Assembly: GCF_019059575.1 (NCBI RefSeq)
Contig: NW_024881568.1
Location: 124,001-188,000 of the forward strand
Length of the DNA stretch: 64,000 nucleotides
Direction: 5' to 3'
Source: Amphibalanus amphitrite
Taxonomy: Eukaryota; Arthropoda; Thecostraca; Balanomorpha; Balanidae
The translations under genes and the position numbers were made by a program. The notes beneath the pieces are model-generated. The model was not told the origin of the DNA and did not search any database. It was given only the letters and a program-made list of their open reading frames with translations. The stretch's first letter is position 1. Each line of letters opens with the position of its first letter. This document shows, piece by piece, positions 43,179 to 56,100 of the stretch.

Positions 43179-45507
43179 GGCGCAGCACTGCGGTCCCCAG
43201 CGCTACCGGCTCGGAGAAAGGCCTCAGAGCTGAGGGACTTCGGTCTGGGTACCGAGGGCTGATGCTAGGAGAGCGGAGATCAGTCTGTATACCGGGGACT
43301 GATGTTGGGAGAGCAGAGGTCTGAGGCTCGGATGGGGAAGGGTCGTCATACTCCTGCCGTTGTCGGGTGCACTAGTCAGGCTAAGGATAGATTTTTAACC
43401 AGTTTCTGACCAATTGCTGTGATGAGACGGCTGACGAATACCAGTGAGGTCGACACTAGTCTGATGCAAGTGACAGGACGTCCTTGAAGGGACGTAGGAA
43501 GCTGGATGTAACCACACTTATAGTCTGAGTGTCTGTTGAATCCGTTCTAGTCATGTGTGATGTTAGGAGGTCCACGATGCTAGTCACCACCATTGCTGGA
43601 TGGGTTCGGGTTCATCTGTTCACTGGCGGGGAAATGTAAGCAAACAAACAGGTGGGGATGTCGGGAATTACATGAGGCGTGGGCGTAACGATGATGTTGT
43701 TGCTATGCATCGTGTTCTGGTAATTTGTTTTATGCCTCGTTTTCTAATTTTTATTTATTTATTTATTATTGTTGAAAAGAAAAAGTTCTAACTTAGGTCA
43801 TTATTTATTCCGCAACTTCTCTTATTGTTACTTGCGTTTTGTCGTAAATTATTTTTGCGTATTCTTCTTTGTTGGTAATCGTGGTTCCCTACGAAATCAG
43901 CTGAAGCGGCTGTATGTTGTATATCGCGGAGAAACATTGTCTTCAGGATAGGATTCACACGGGGCTTGCGAAATGCTGCGATAGACGTGCCGCGATATGA
44001 CGCCTTTCGAACTTTGAAGCTGCTGTCCCAGACGTGACTGCAGCGTGTTCTTACCGAGTATTTGATTTCATTCGACTGTCAGACTATGTCGACCGAAACC
44101 CTGCGCCCCTGTATGTACCGAAGGACCAATGTCGGGTCGAACGAGAAGCGTGCCTGCATATTGCAGATAACCTCTTTGCTGGAGTTTGTATTCCGTCCAC
44201 GAGTCCAGTAACTGGTCCATACCGATCGTCTGGATTGGTGATCTCGGCGCCACTTATTGTGTGCACTCTATAGATCTGTTTCGATCTCAACGTCACGTGT
44301 CAGCACCGTAGATCAATGATAGTCGGCACGCTGTGTGTTTCGCACAATATTCTGCGTCTAGTCAGCTAGCTGTTTGTACTGGTGCCCGGTCGTGTCAACG
44401 CCGTGTCATGGCGGCGTTTTCGTGTTGTGCACCGTCGACGTCGGGTTCACCCGTCGCACCGCCGAGCCATCGATTCGTCGCATCAGTGCCTGAGACAGAG
44501 CGGGTGTATTTTTCATGAGCCGCGGCCGCTAATCGTCATCGCACAGTCCCTCTGTCGTGTCAACTCCGTCCGACTGGTTCGAGAGGAGACTGGTCGTGTC
44601 TTTTGGATAGTGACACTTAGCGGGAATCCAGTATATTCGGTCAGTCATCCCAGCGGACACAAAATACCCTTTTCCATATTATCTATAGCCTATTTCACAC
44701 TTGGCAATTGTGAAAAGATAATGGTTGTACCGCCGGTAACCGGCATAAGCAAACCTCACTAGCCGGTAGGCTGTTTGCCGATGTCATACATCCGCTGGGT
44801 CTAGGCCCTCCAGCTGTCGATTCGCGCCTGTTTCGTCATCTCTGCGCCACCGACGCCACCGATTGTGCGGTCTGATCCAGAGCAGTACAACACGACACCG
44901 GGCCCGCCTCTACGTGACTGATAGATGTGATAATAACTTCCGTCCATTGCGTGGTTCGAAAATACATTGTGCCAGTCATTAGCTGTATTGTGTTACACAC
45001 ACAACTGCTGGTTAAAGCAGGTCGATGATGGGATGGAGAATTCTGAGGAACTGCGGAATTATGGGATGAAAAGTGGAAATCGTTCGCGCAGCAATCGATT
45101 ATGTTCCGATAAGACGAAGGCTCTTTTCGAGAGCGTGACGGAAAGGGTGCACGTCGCTAAATGCTGACCAACAACGAGGCGAAGAGCGATACACGAGTCA
45201 CTTAACACTGAAAACTGTACATGGCGTCGTATCCAAACACAACCGTTCACAAGGATACTGATGCCAGCACAAGCCGCACACCAGACGTACTGACACATAA
45301 CTGCGAGCAAACACGCACAAATACTCCCAACACAGCGCGAAGAAGGCTCTCCCTAGACTCAAGAGACCACGCCGTTCATCACCTATTTTCCATTCCAAGT
45401 CACTGCACCATCCAAGGCACCACTCATTCCACCATCCAAGTCACCCATTCCGCCGTCCAGCATCACCCACCCATCCGCCGGCAGCCATACCGCGCCACCG
45501 CCGGAGG
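43179..45507. other. Arl13b 3' side and intergenic region
   Basis: It includes the Arl13b 3' UTR after the stop at 43176-43178 and the region downstream of C9orf78, which converges on it. No clear AATAAA within the first few hundred bases. No other gene recognised. Confidence 0.4.
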
Positions 45508-48500
45508 TCACCGCCGGAACTGTTTTTTGAACTTGTTGAAGAGCAGGTCGTCGCTGGCCTGTCCGTGTTTGCGCTTTCTCTCTGTCTCGTCGTCGTCCTC
45601 GCGGACTCCGCCGACCACCAGCACGGGCTTCTTGGGCTCGGGACGCTGCTCGGCGCGCTTCGGCCGCAGCGGCTCCTTGATGCTGACTGCGCGGGACGGG
45701 ATAGACACGTGTGAACGAAATATGTAGCAGGGAAGTGGAGAGAATGCAACAGGTACTTCCAATATAGTTAGGTGCCCTACGTTAGCTATCTAATCCCACG
45801 CCGTCATAATTATAATGCGAAAGAACGCCAAAACGGCGCTTGGTTCATGGTAGTGAATGTGTTGGGAAATAAAAACGCTTATGTAGTTGACGCTTCGAGG
45901 GACACAAGGCAAATTATACGCCGCATTGCACTCACATCTGTTGTGTTGCACGAAGTTGACAGCCATGTTGGTCGGTACGAACTGGGAGGGACCCGACTTT
46001 TTGTTCATCTGGTCCTGCAGCAGCTTCATCTTTGCCGCCTCCGTCGCCTCAATGTTCTTCAGCTTGGCGCTGATGGTGGAGGAGTCGCGTGGTTACAGCG
46101 TGAATAATGTGATCGGCTTGATTGCCGAATACAACGATTAGAATGAAACGCAGGCAAGCCGGTTGTATGGTTACTGTCGTTACGTTTCTGTCAATACGTG
46201 AAAAGACCGACAAAAAGCCAACACGAAACAGCGTGACATCGTTTAAATACCCAACCGAGAACCCCAGGCTAGTTCCGTTTAACGAATCGATTCTCACATT
46301 GTTCCGACAGTTTGTACCAGACTAGCTCACGACACAGCGAGCGCAGTAGCGGAGGCTCGTCGACTCACTCTATGCCGAGGTCGATCTCCGGGATACCGCT
46401 GAGCATCTGATTGGAGAGCATCTCCTCCGACTTTTTGTTGGAGCTCTTCCTTAGGTGTTCCGGCACAGCCTGCAAACACAAACAAAGAAACTAATGCGCT
46501 GGGAACGGCGGCACAGTCGGGCTTACCCGAAACACAAACGTACGGGGTTCGGCAACCGATAATCGAACTCGCTCTGACTCAAGACACTCAACAAACTATA
46601 TCGCTCAGTTTCACACAGGCATCGGCGAATCCGAGGACACGATACGACAACCAGCACGAAATTGTACGGGCCGAACTGGGCAGGCAACAACCTCTGGGTT
46701 CCGTTTCCGGGATGCGGCCAGGAAGCCCAGACAAATCATTGCCACTTCGTGTTTATCGCCCCCCCCCCCCAGGGCAGGTGAGGGGCACGGCATGCCTCAC
46801 CATGACCACCCGCCTATTATGATCCCGCCTGGTCACGGCGCACCCCACCATGCGCACCCGCCTATTATGATCCCACCTGGTCACAGCCCCCTGGTCACAG
46901 CCTATCACGACCCGCCTCAGTTCACGGCCCACCTATTCACGGCCTGCCTACCATGAGCGCCGCCTGTTCGGGCGTCAGGTACGAGTTCTGCTGGTCGTCC
47001 TCGTTCTCCTGAACACCGCGCCGCTTCTGCAGCTCCGTCTCGATGTACTTCTGCCTGAGAGAGAACAGAGACAGACAGCGGTTACAACAGGCACAATCTG
47101 CCTAGGAGGGGTCAGAAAGACAGACAGCGGCTATAGCAGAAGCGATCTGCCCGAGAGTGGTTAGACATATAGCGGTTATAACAAACAAGATCTACCTGAG
47201 AGAGAGAGGTGAGACAGACAGCGGTTATAGCAGAAACGGTATAAATGAGTAAACAACGGTAACGATAAACACAATCTGCCTAAGAGAGGTCAGAAAGACA
47301 ACGGCTATAACAAACACGATCTAAATGAAGAGTCACCACAATAAAAAATCTATCGAACCGATCAGACTTCTGTTACATTATCACTCAGTCATAGCGCACG
47401 GAACAGATACACAAAACACATTTGCGGTGTGCCTTCATTTCTACTATTTTTTCTAAGCCATTACTTTGCTGTTGTCACCATCCGAGCCCCATATGCCTCC
47501 CCGTTCTCACATTTCGGCATCCTCGTCTCGTTTGTTGGTTTCCGCCGAGAAGGAGGTGCCGATACCAGTGTCATACGCGTCGTCCGTGTCATCGGCGGCC
47601 CCCTTTTTGACGGCAGCCAGGTCCACCATTCCACCAGTTGTCTTCTTGAATGGGTCATTCTGCCATAGGAATACAGAGACATGAACAGGTCAGTGTGGGC
47701 CAAGATATCTTACTAATGAATGTGTGTAGGGGAGGAGATGGAAAGGAGGAGTGGATTAAGTACTGCTATTATGAGTGTATGGCAACATTTAATTCCTTAG
47801 CCAATGCAGATTAAAGCTAGCAAAAAGTGTGATGATTACATCAAAGAATTCATACCTGCCCACATGTCTTCAGCTTTTGAATCATGCATGAAAAATCAAG
47901 CACTGATTCCCATTCATATATCTATCACTTATCAGATACCTAGTAAATATGGGGCTGACAAAATGACACAGCTCCTACCTTCTTTTTCACGTCCTTCTTA
48001 ACATCTCCTTTGGCAAGTGTTTCAATGTCAATGCCACTAGCCTTCTTACGTAGCTTCTGGAGCTCCCGAGCTTCCTCCAGCTTCTCACTGGAATGAAAAA
48101 GTTACTGTGACAGAAACGTGAATTACACCACTCTGAGTCTGGTGTGTCCAGTGTCAACAGAAAATAAAACAACAGTATTTACTGCAGCCAAACACAGTGC
48201 CCAGTCAGATGATTCAGTCGGAATGTCAGGTTCAGGGGCCAAAAAGATAACACCATTGATAGGCACCTAACAGCATTATAGCAACCACTGATACCTAGCG
48301 GCTAGCAACCAAACCTTATTCCCAACCCCTTCTGGACTAGAAGAGTTCTTAACTATTCAATTTCAATTCTTCACAATAACATGGAGTGGTTCTGTTTGAT
48401 AAGGAAACATCAAAATAGCAATCAAATTATCAACATTCATAACATACGCTAAGGATAACTCCTCTTCATCTGATTGGGGTGCTTCGTCACTCTCTGATGA

Positions 48501-48545
48501 GGCCTTCCGCTCCCTTAGTGGTTTCTTTTTCACTTTCTTAAACAT
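45508..48545 (-). CDS. C9orf78: C9orf78/TLS1-type protein, seven exons
   Basis: Exons on the minus strand: 48545-48448, 48087-47979, 47659-47511, 47054-46952, 46469-46369, 46069-45936, 45686-45508. All junctions are GT-AG and join in frame to 290 aa; the human protein is about 289. The family (human C9orf78, yeast Tls1) works with the spliceosomal helicase Brr2 and affects splicing and telomere silencing; it is nuclear. Conserved blocks in order: an acidic/basic start; EKLEEARELQKLRKK; DPFKKTTGGMVDLAAVKK; GTSFSAETNKRDEDAEM; KYIETELQKRRG; EEMLSNQMLSGIPEIDLGI; and SQFVPTNMAVNFVQHNRF. The charged C-terminus ends NKFKKQFRR. The order and spacing match the family throughout, so the assignment is firm. 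Introns 3 and 4 contain short degenerate tandem repeats. The gene converges on Arl13b, with about 2.3 kb between the two stops. Confidence 0.93.
46790..46925. repeat. Tandem repeat in C9orf78 intron 4
   Basis: Two imperfect units of about 52 bases (CCGCCTATTATGATCCC followed by CCTGGTCACGGC) plus partial ones. Confidence 0.6.
47068..47310. repeat. Degenerate tandem repeat in C9orf78 intron 3
   Basis: Four or so units of about 60-70 bases with AGACAGCGGTTATA, ACAATCTGCC and GAGAGGTCAGA. Confidence 0.6.
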
Positions 48546-48871
48546 TCTTTATATCTTTCAATAGCTCAATAGCTACCTATCATCTGTGCCCGAAACTCCA
48601 GTTATATTTATTTTAATCCCTCAAGAACGTTCTTTTGGATTTATTATTTTTAGGAATTTATCCACAGAGTTCATGCAAGGAAATATAATGCTTAGGAGCG
48701 CTAGCAATGTTATAAACAAGCAAATCAAAGTGGGCCTTTTGCATGCGTCAGCCATTCTTCTCATTTCACATAAAATTTTGAACATATTTTGATTGTCATT
48801 AGTGCGTCATGTATACAACAAATAAATAGTAGTGAGCTATCAACTTTTGGAATCTACTTATGTCTGAATTT

Positions 48872-51080
48872 ACTTACTTACTTACTTACTTACGAAGTAC
48901 AGAATTTGGATAGGCCAGACTAGGCCTTTAGAAACCTTTCTAGTCGAGCTCCTCGTGCGTCTGACTATTCATCTGCGTGAGGGATGTCGTGTGCATGGTG
49001 TGCCCAGTGAGCGTCAAGCCGGTTTTTGAATTGGTTCAGGGTGTCGGATGCGACGACCACTGACGGTAGGCTGTTCCAGTCGTTGATGACCCGGATGGAG
49101 AACGCGTTGCGCCGAATCCTGGAGACCGCTCGCGGCTTGGCTAGTCTCCATTGGTGTCCTCTTGTAGCAGGAGTTCTGTCGGCTGCCATCTCGAAGAAGT
49201 TGCGAGGGTCCATGTCCAGTCCACCGCGGAGCAGCTGATAAACCGCGATCATATCTCCACGCCTCCGTCTGTAGTACAGCGTTGGTAGCTGCAGCACTTT
49301 CAGACGCTCTCGATACGGGAGGTGTCGAAGATCGGGAACCAGCTTGGTCGCCCGCCTCTGCACCCGCTCTACCAGCCGCTGGTCCGCCCGGTTGAAGGGA
49401 CCCCACACTAGGTTCCCGTACTCAAGGTGGGGTCGGACAAGGGCCTTGAGGAGCAGGGGGAGGGTTGATTTGTCAAGAAGGTGGAAGGACCGACGAATCA
49501 CTGCCATCACTTGTGTTGCCTTCCTTACGGCCGCAGCAGCCTGCTTCCGGAATTTGAGCTGGGTATCCATGAGGACGCCAAGGTCTCTCTCGACATCCGA
49601 CTCCGCGACTGTAGTTCCCCCCATCCGGTATGTGTGGTGCTGGTTGCCTCCGCCGATGTGGAGCACCTTGCACTTTCCAGGGTTGAATGCCAGCTGCCAC
49701 CTGTCTGCCCAGTGAAGTGCCGCGTCCAGGTCCTCCTGCAGGGATGCCGAGTCGGACGGAGAGCAGATAGGTCGATAGAGCTTGCTGTCGTCGGCGAATA
49801 TCTTTATCCCGCAGCTTAGCGGCTCCGGCAGGTCGTTCACGTACAGCGTGAAGAGCAGTGGAGCCAGGACTGAACCCTGTGGAACACCGCTTGGTACAGG
49901 AGCCCAGTCTGACTTGCTGCTCCCAACAGTGACTCGCTGCTTCCGTCCTTCCAAGAATGCGCCGATCCATCTCAGAATCTTGCCTCCGATGCCGTGAGCT
50001 TCAACTTTCCTCAGCAGTCGTCTAGGTGGGACTGTGTTGAACGCCTTGGCCAGGTCTAGGTATATGACGTCGACAGGTCGGTTGCCCTCAATCATGCTGC
50101 TCCAATCCTCTATCGTTAGCAACAGCTGAGTAGAGCAGGACCTCCCTGGACGGAATCCGTGTTGGGCGTCATTGATCAGGTTCTCTGACTTGAGGTGTGC
50201 CATAAGCCGGTCGCGGATGATCGACTCCAAGAGCTTGCACGGAACCGACGTCAAACTGACTGGCCTGTAGTTCCCTGGTTCATCTTTACTTCCTTTCTTG
50301 TAGATTGGAACCACATCTGCCAGTTTCCAGTCCTGCGGCAGGGTCCCCGTGTCCAATGACGATCGGTAGATGGAGGTAAGCGTGCTTGCTAACGAGTCGG
50401 CTGTTTCCTTGATGATCCGTGGGTGCACTCCATCTGGGCCCGCGGCGGAAAAAGGTCGTAGGGCAGCCATCTTCTTTCTCACGAGTTCCACAGTGAGATC
50501 GATGTCAGTGACAGCTGGACCGTGGTAGGTGTTGTTCGGCTCCGGGATTTCTCCGGGGGGTTCCATGACGCAGACTGAATTAAAAAAGTCGTTCAGTGTC
50601 GTCGCTTTCTCGCAGTCGTTCGTAGTTAGGGTGCCGTCCGCAGAGCGTAAGTTCTCAACTCCGCTTGTAGTCTTCATCCTGGAGCCAGCGTATCGCCAAA
50701 AACCCTTGGGATTTTCTTTCAGGTTGGAGGCCAGTCTCCTTTCGAAGTCTTTGCGCAGGTTTCGGGTGAGTCGCCTGAGGTCGTTTTTGCAGCGAACGTA
50801 CCTTGCATGACTGATGTCGTCCATTTCTCGAGTGTAAGCGGCCCAGAGCTTCTTTTTCCTGTTCTTTAGCCTCAAGGCTTCCCTGTTTATGTAGATGCTT
50901 CTGTTTTTCCTTGGACACGCTTTGGGGACGCATGCGTTCACCAGGTGGGCTAACTCGGTCTTGAAGGTGTCGTAGCGTTCTTGCATATCCATATGCATTT
51001 CATCACGCCACTGTCTCCGTCTGATCAGGTTGTTAAGCCGTAGATAGTTGCCCTTGTTTAAGTTGAGTCGTCCCGCATTT
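48872..51080 (-). mobile_element. 5'-truncated CR1/L2-type non-LTR element
   Basis: On the minus strand the copy ends in a (GTAA)n tail (plus 48872-48893). It is flanked by TGAATTT at 48865-48871 and 51081-51087, a clean 7-base target duplication. The 5' end is truncated inside the ORF. It inserted between C9orf78 and Pcl. Confidence 0.85.
48965..50998 (-). CDS. Non-LTR reverse transcriptase (CR1/L2-type), nearly full RT region
   Basis: The open frame has 677 residues from the first Met, and the coding sense continues upstream to the truncation at 51080 (LNLNKGNYLRLNNLIRRRQW). It includes the linker before the palm (SRMKTTSGVENLRSADGTLT), AGPDGVHPRIIKE, VVPIYKKGSKDEPGNYRPVSLT, QHGFRPGRSCSTQLLL and YLDLAKAF (313-320). 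SGVPQGSVLAPLLF and the catalytic FADD (401-404) follow, then a C-terminal domain (RPHLEYGNLVWGPF, RVINDWNSLP). The endonuclease is missing, so the copy is incomplete even though the remaining frame is intact. It is closely related to the copy at 19368-20710. The clean flanking duplication and open frame suggest a young insertion. Confidence 0.88.
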   Translation of the reverse strand: MHMDMQERYDTFKTELAHLVNACVPKACPRKNRSIYINREALRLKNRKKKLWAAYTREMDDISHARYVRCKNDLRRLTRNLRKDFERRLASNLKENPKGFWRYAGSRMKTTSGVENLRSADGTLTTNDCEKATTLNDFFNSVCVMEPPGEIPEPNNTYHGPAVTDIDLTVELVRKKMAALRPFSAAGPDGVHPRIIKETADSLASTLTSIYRSSLDTGTLPQDWKLADVVPIYKKGSKDEPGNYRPVSLTSVPCKLLESIIRDRLMAHLKSENLINDAQHGFRPGRSCSTQLLLTIEDWSSMIEGNRPVDVIYLDLAKAFNTVPPRRLLRKVEAHGIGGKILRWIGAFLEGRKQRVTVGSSKSDWAPVPSGVPQGSVLAPLLFTLYVNDLPEPLSCGIKIFADDSKLYRPICSPSDSASLQEDLDAALHWADRWQLAFNPGKCKVLHIGGGNQHHTYRMGGTTVAESDVERDLGVLMDTQLKFRKQAAAAVRKATQVMAVIRRSFHLLDKSTLPLLLKALVRPHLEYGNLVWGPFNRADQRLVERVQRRATKLVPDLRHLPYRERLKVLQLPTLYYRRRRGDMIAVYQLLRGGLDMDPRNFFEMAADRTPATRGHQWRLAKPRAVSRIRRNAFSIRVINDWNSLPSVVVASDTLNQFKNRLDAHWAHHAHDIPHADE

Positions 51081-51087
51081 TGAATTT

Positions 51088-51962
51088 TGCATTGCTTTCA
51101 TTGTTTCCAGTTTCTTTGCAGGCTTAAGATGACACTCTTGAGAGAAAATCTAACTCATTTTTTAGCTGTAAAATTCACTTTATTTGTATAAGCTCGCATG
51201 TATTTCCAACTCCTTATTTTTCAAATAATTTTCAGCTCTAAGAAAGCGACAATCAAAAGAGCGCCTGTATTGTTTGGTGATTTGGATTGGAGCGATAAAA
51301 TTTGCAACAAAAGAGCGTTTCAGTATATTTATTTTGATTTTATTCAATGCTGTTGTATGATTTTCACCTGCTCTGCTTAAGTATGGTTAACCTAATGTAA
51401 AAAAGTATAACTGTCTAAACTCCGCCGTCCCTTTCGCCGCACGGCGGCGGCGCTGAAGTCGCTGATAGCTCAAGCTGGAACGAATGGTTTATGGAAGGGT
51501 AATATTTTTCATTGTTTTCTCAGAATTTTGTGGTTGTCAGAACTGTTAAACGCCTCCTTTTAATGGCTGTTTTCAGTAGATGATCTTAATTGCTGCACTT
51601 ATGGCGCGATTTGGACACAATTGTCACATGTGTGGATGCTGTCAAAATTTAGGGAATATTCTGTTATTTTTCATTCAGTGAAAGTTATTTGTGTTTTTAG
51701 TTTATAAACATTGTTTACTTATGGTTGTGAATTCATTTTCAAAGTACTTTCCTTCACTGTCAGAAATAAAAATGACCCATTGATGGTACATGCTCTCCGA
51801 TTTCACTTTTTTCCACTTTTTTTAAATTTTAATGCATTCACTCTCCTTCTAAATTTTTTGGTAACATTATTGTTTGCTGCAAATGAATCCTGAAGTGTTC
51901 ATAATTTGGTTATAAAATGTAGTGATTTTATGAAATAAATTTAAATCATACTTTGAATGGAA
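51088..51962. other. AT-rich intergenic region
   Basis: No gene recognised between the non-LTR insertion and the MITE. Confidence 0.4.
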
Positions 51963-51968
51963 GGATTC

Positions 51969-52469
51969 AGTCGGGGACACTATGGTAAAATCTGCTATTT
52001 TTAGCAGTCTGCTATTTTTAGCAGAAATCTGCTAAAAATGGGTACGCATGTGACGTCATCGTACCCAAATATAGCAGATTTGGGTACGGCCCCATACCAA
52101 AGCAGATCTGCACCCTAATTGAAGCAAATGCGCATCAAATGCCTGGCAGATTCATGATGAGAATAGTGCTGAGAGTGATCTCTGCTATTTTTGTTCAGAT
52201 CCGACTATTTTCAAATTCATTATTTGAAAAAAGTCGGATCTGAACAAAAATATCAGAGGACATCCTCAGCACTATTCTAATCATGAATCTGCCATTCATT
52301 TGATGCGCATTTGCTTCAATTAGGGTGCAGATCTGCTTTTGTATGGGTCCGTACCCAAATCTGCTATATTTGGGTACGATGACGTCACATGCGTACCCAT
52401 TTTTAGCAGATTTCTGCTAAAAATAGCAGACTGCTAAAAATAGCAGATTTTACCATAGTTTCCCCGACT
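51969..52469. mobile_element. 501-bp foldback MITE
   Basis: AGTCGGGGACACTATGGTAA at the left is mirrored by TTACCATAGTTTCCCCGACT at the right, and the arms pair for about 230 bases each around a centre near 52215. It is flanked by GGATTC at 51963-51968 and 52470-52475, a 6-base target duplication. The arms are built of TAGCAGA/TCTGCTA repeats and contain TGACGTCA (a CRE-type octamer) near both ends. No ORF. Confidence 0.85.
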
Positions 52470-52475
52470 GGATTC

Positions 52476-53120
52476 CCAAGCACAAGGCTCCTGCTTGGTA
52501 GAGCTTGTTGCGTTTGCCCTGCCCTATACACTCCTATCACATTGCCATTATGGCGTTGCACAATTTGCAGTCTTTTTATTAATGCCATTTGTGAATTTGT
52601 GAAATTTTGAATTGATTTTGCTCTCAGTTTTTAGTTTAGTTGCCCTTTAGATGAGTTGCTCTGCTGGAAAATTCATGGCTAGAAGTACTCATATGTTAAG
52701 ACTAGCTACACATGATATTTTTATGATGTGTGCTGTTTTACATGAGTGGTGTTGCTACTATATGGATATTTGGTTTATGCAGGGAGGTGTTGCAGTCATC
52801 ATTAACAAAGGCAAAAGTCCCTCTGCATAGCAAACATTAGCCATGTAATTAGGTATGCATCACACCCTGCAACTTGTGATGTTTATTGCCTTACAAGCAA
52901 TGTTTTTTTTTTAATTAAACCACACATTGAGTGTAACCTGGTGCCAGTAATAAAATATTTTCCCCCAATCCAACATAGTATCTCAAACACCAGCTCTATT
53001 CTGCTGCCACCAGTCCTAATTTTGCCTGATTTTGGTTGTTTTTTCTTAGATTGTAAATATTTGAAATGATTTTGCCATTTAACTGTTGTAACTGTTTGTA
53101 CATCTTCTGCTGTTTTCCAG
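52476..53120. other. Region 5' of the Pcl coding start
   Basis: No gene recognised. TTTTCCAG at 53113-53120 is a good acceptor, so a 5' UTR exon of Pcl probably begins at 53121 and an upstream non-coding exon lies further 5'. Confidence 0.4.
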
Positions 53121-53192
53121 GCTTCAGCTCAAGGAACGACCGGCCAGTTTCGATGAAACCTGGATACCTTTTCTCTGAATAGTGGATTCACT

Positions 53193-56100
53193 ATGTCATC
53201 AATGAGCATAAGCAGAAAAGTAAGTTCAAGAGTGGCAGTTATTTGTCATTTTTGTATAGGTTGGCTCAAACACTGCAGTGATGCCAGTGTTACCTGCACA
53301 CTAAAGCTGTGAATGGTGTGACCTGTGATGACACTGTACACTGAACATGCCTAATTGTGGTGGCATACACTGGCTTCACAGTTCTGGTGATGTTATTTGC
53401 TGGTAAACAGGTCCAATTGCACTGTGTGCTAGTGTAACACACCTTGTGACAAATTTTGTCTTTACAACGTGTCTCTTGTGCTGCCTTGTGTGTGTCATTT
53501 TTTGTATGGCGGTGTATCGTGTCCGATTACATCGTGTGCAGGTGTAGGTATCGTTCTTGATGACGTCGTGCGTCAGTGTACCGTGTCTGGTGACGCTGTG
53601 TGCATCGTGCCCGAAAACACTGTGTGCCGCCGGCACACGCCGTGCCGGTGTAGGTATCGCTCCCTGATGACGCCGTGTGTCGGTGCACCGTCTCCGTGTC
53701 TGGTGACTCCGTATTCTGGTGTAGTGTTTCCGGTGACGCCGTGTGTCGGTGACCCCGGCTGTTTCCGCCACTGAGCCGCCGCCCCGTCCGCCAGGCTCTG
53801 GAATCCACCCCTACGTCACCTGACAGCACCACGGTTCCGTCCAAATTCGTCGACGGAGAAGAGGTGTTCTCACATGCCAAGGACGGCCGGTTCTACTTGG
53901 GAACGGTTGTTGAGGTGAGATCTAGGGGGTACACAGGAGTTACCGTAGGTGTTAGATTGCTGGTTGGCGCCACACGTTCTGTTCGTTATGTCGTCTCTTT
54001 TATCAGCTGCAGCTATCGTTTTCTGTCAACGGTCTTTTTTTTTAATCGAAGACACTTGTACTTCAGTACGTATTCGCCATCGTGAATGCGTTCTCTGAGG
54101 TTTTCGTTTGCTTTTAGGATAGGCAAAACCCTTTTAGAAGAAGCCGTGCGTCACGCGGAAATTCTTACTCAATTCGACGTGATTGGACGTTATTTTAAAC
54201 ATTTACTTTCGTAAAGGTCAATACATAAGTGAATGCTTACTATAAAGGCTATCTTGTTTTTTTTCGTACGTAGGTTCTTACCTTTTTCGACACTACTATC
54301 CTTCTATCATATATTGTTGGAAATTATTGTCACGGTCAGAGTCCTGTCGTTTCCACCGCCGGCTGACGAGGCTCTCCGTCGTTCCGACCGCCCCGCTCTG
54401 TCCCGCTCCCTCCGCTGCCTCTGGCCGCTCTGCCCCGCTCCCTCCGCGGTTGCCGACGGTCGCTCTGTCCGTCGGCGGACTGCCCGCTGACACACCAGCT
54501 GTGCCGTCGGTGACCGCGGCCCGCCGTATGTTGGGAGCGCCGCCCCCCCCCCCCCCCTGCCGCACCACGATCACCGTCCGCCGCACACGGCTCGTTTTCG
54601 CTCGCGACATTTTGAGCCCACCTCTGCGGCTACCAGTTCTGCTCATGTGTTCTTTTCGATGCACTGTTTTCGTTGCCATTCTTCCATATTTTGACGGGCT
54701 GCGGTCTTCGAAACGTTTCCGTATAATTCATCATACGTTAAAGCCGTCTCACTGATCTGATCTCCACTCATCTCCTCTCACCTTAATATCCTCCTCTGCA
54801 ATGCATCGTCCCCGTTTTCCCGTGCTGCCAGCTCCGCGCCCATCTGACCGCCTCCCCGCCGGCCCTCTCACCCTCCCAGCTGCCCTCCCCGCCGTATCGC
54901 CCTCTCACCCCCCCCCCTCACCCGCCCCCGTCCCGTCGTCAGTCGGACGAGGCCCGCGCGCGCTGCCTGGTGCGGTACGCGGACGGCACCCAGGCGTGGT
55001 CTCAGTACAGGAACGTGTCGCGTCCGCGGCCGCTGGACGAGCCGTGCTGCATGTGTCGGAGCGCCGCCACGGCCGCCGACAATGAGATAGTGCACTGCGT
55101 GGTCTGTCGCCTGCCGTTCCACCAGCGCTGCGTACAGGTGAGACAGACAGGTGGGGAGGGGACGGACTGATGGGCCGGGGCGGGGCGACAGCGAGACGAG
55201 CGGGGGTGGTTAGGTAAGGCGGGCGGGTAGTCGGGCGGGTGGGTACCAGGTGCGGCACGGAAATAACAGACGAAGCAACGAAGTGTGGAGCCGCTGACAG
55301 AAATGTTAAAAATGGACACGCAATAGTTTTTACTTGCAGCTTAGCAATTGTCCATTTCTGTAACGACTAACGGCCTGCTCGCCGTTCCTTATTAAACATT
55401 GCCTGAGCGCATGTTAAGGCGAGTGCAGTTTATGCAATGCACGTGCCTTTTCTCTTTGTTGTTTTTTCTTCTTCAGATTATTCACGTGCTTTGCACATGG
55501 TTGCCAAATTGTTGCGGTCAGACGCCCCATTTTCGTCCCTATCCTTTCGAGTTCTTCGAGCTGAGCCACTTTATTCACTATAAAAAGTTAATCCTGTAAT
55601 GGTCCCAGCGATATAATAGCGCTACATACTGCACGAGAGACAAACCGAGCCTTCCGCACTGTTTCCTGCGATACCTTGTTTCGCTGTGTGTTCTGGTGTA
55701 CCACGGTAACACTGGTCTGCTTCTATGGTGTCCGGCAGCCCAAGTTACAGCTGATAGCGCCCGGCTGGTCATGCGAAGAGTGCCGAGACAGTCGGCCCAA
55801 ACACATTGCTAGTCACGACAACATGAAGCTTGTCACCAATGAGCACAAGAAAACACTGCCATATAGTGTGAGTATGCGCCGACACCGCCGTCAGTCAACG
55901 CTCGAGATGAACGCACGATTATAATTGCTGTCGTAATTTTGCCTTCGTTCACCAATTGCAACTGCACACTGCAAGTCATTATTCAAGTAAGAATTTGGGA
56001 TCAGTTTACTTGTGACGCTCACGCGACTTCTCTTTGATCCCAGTGACAGCCTTTGTTATGATCTTATTCAAACGAATAGTGACGCTGACACCAATTTTCT

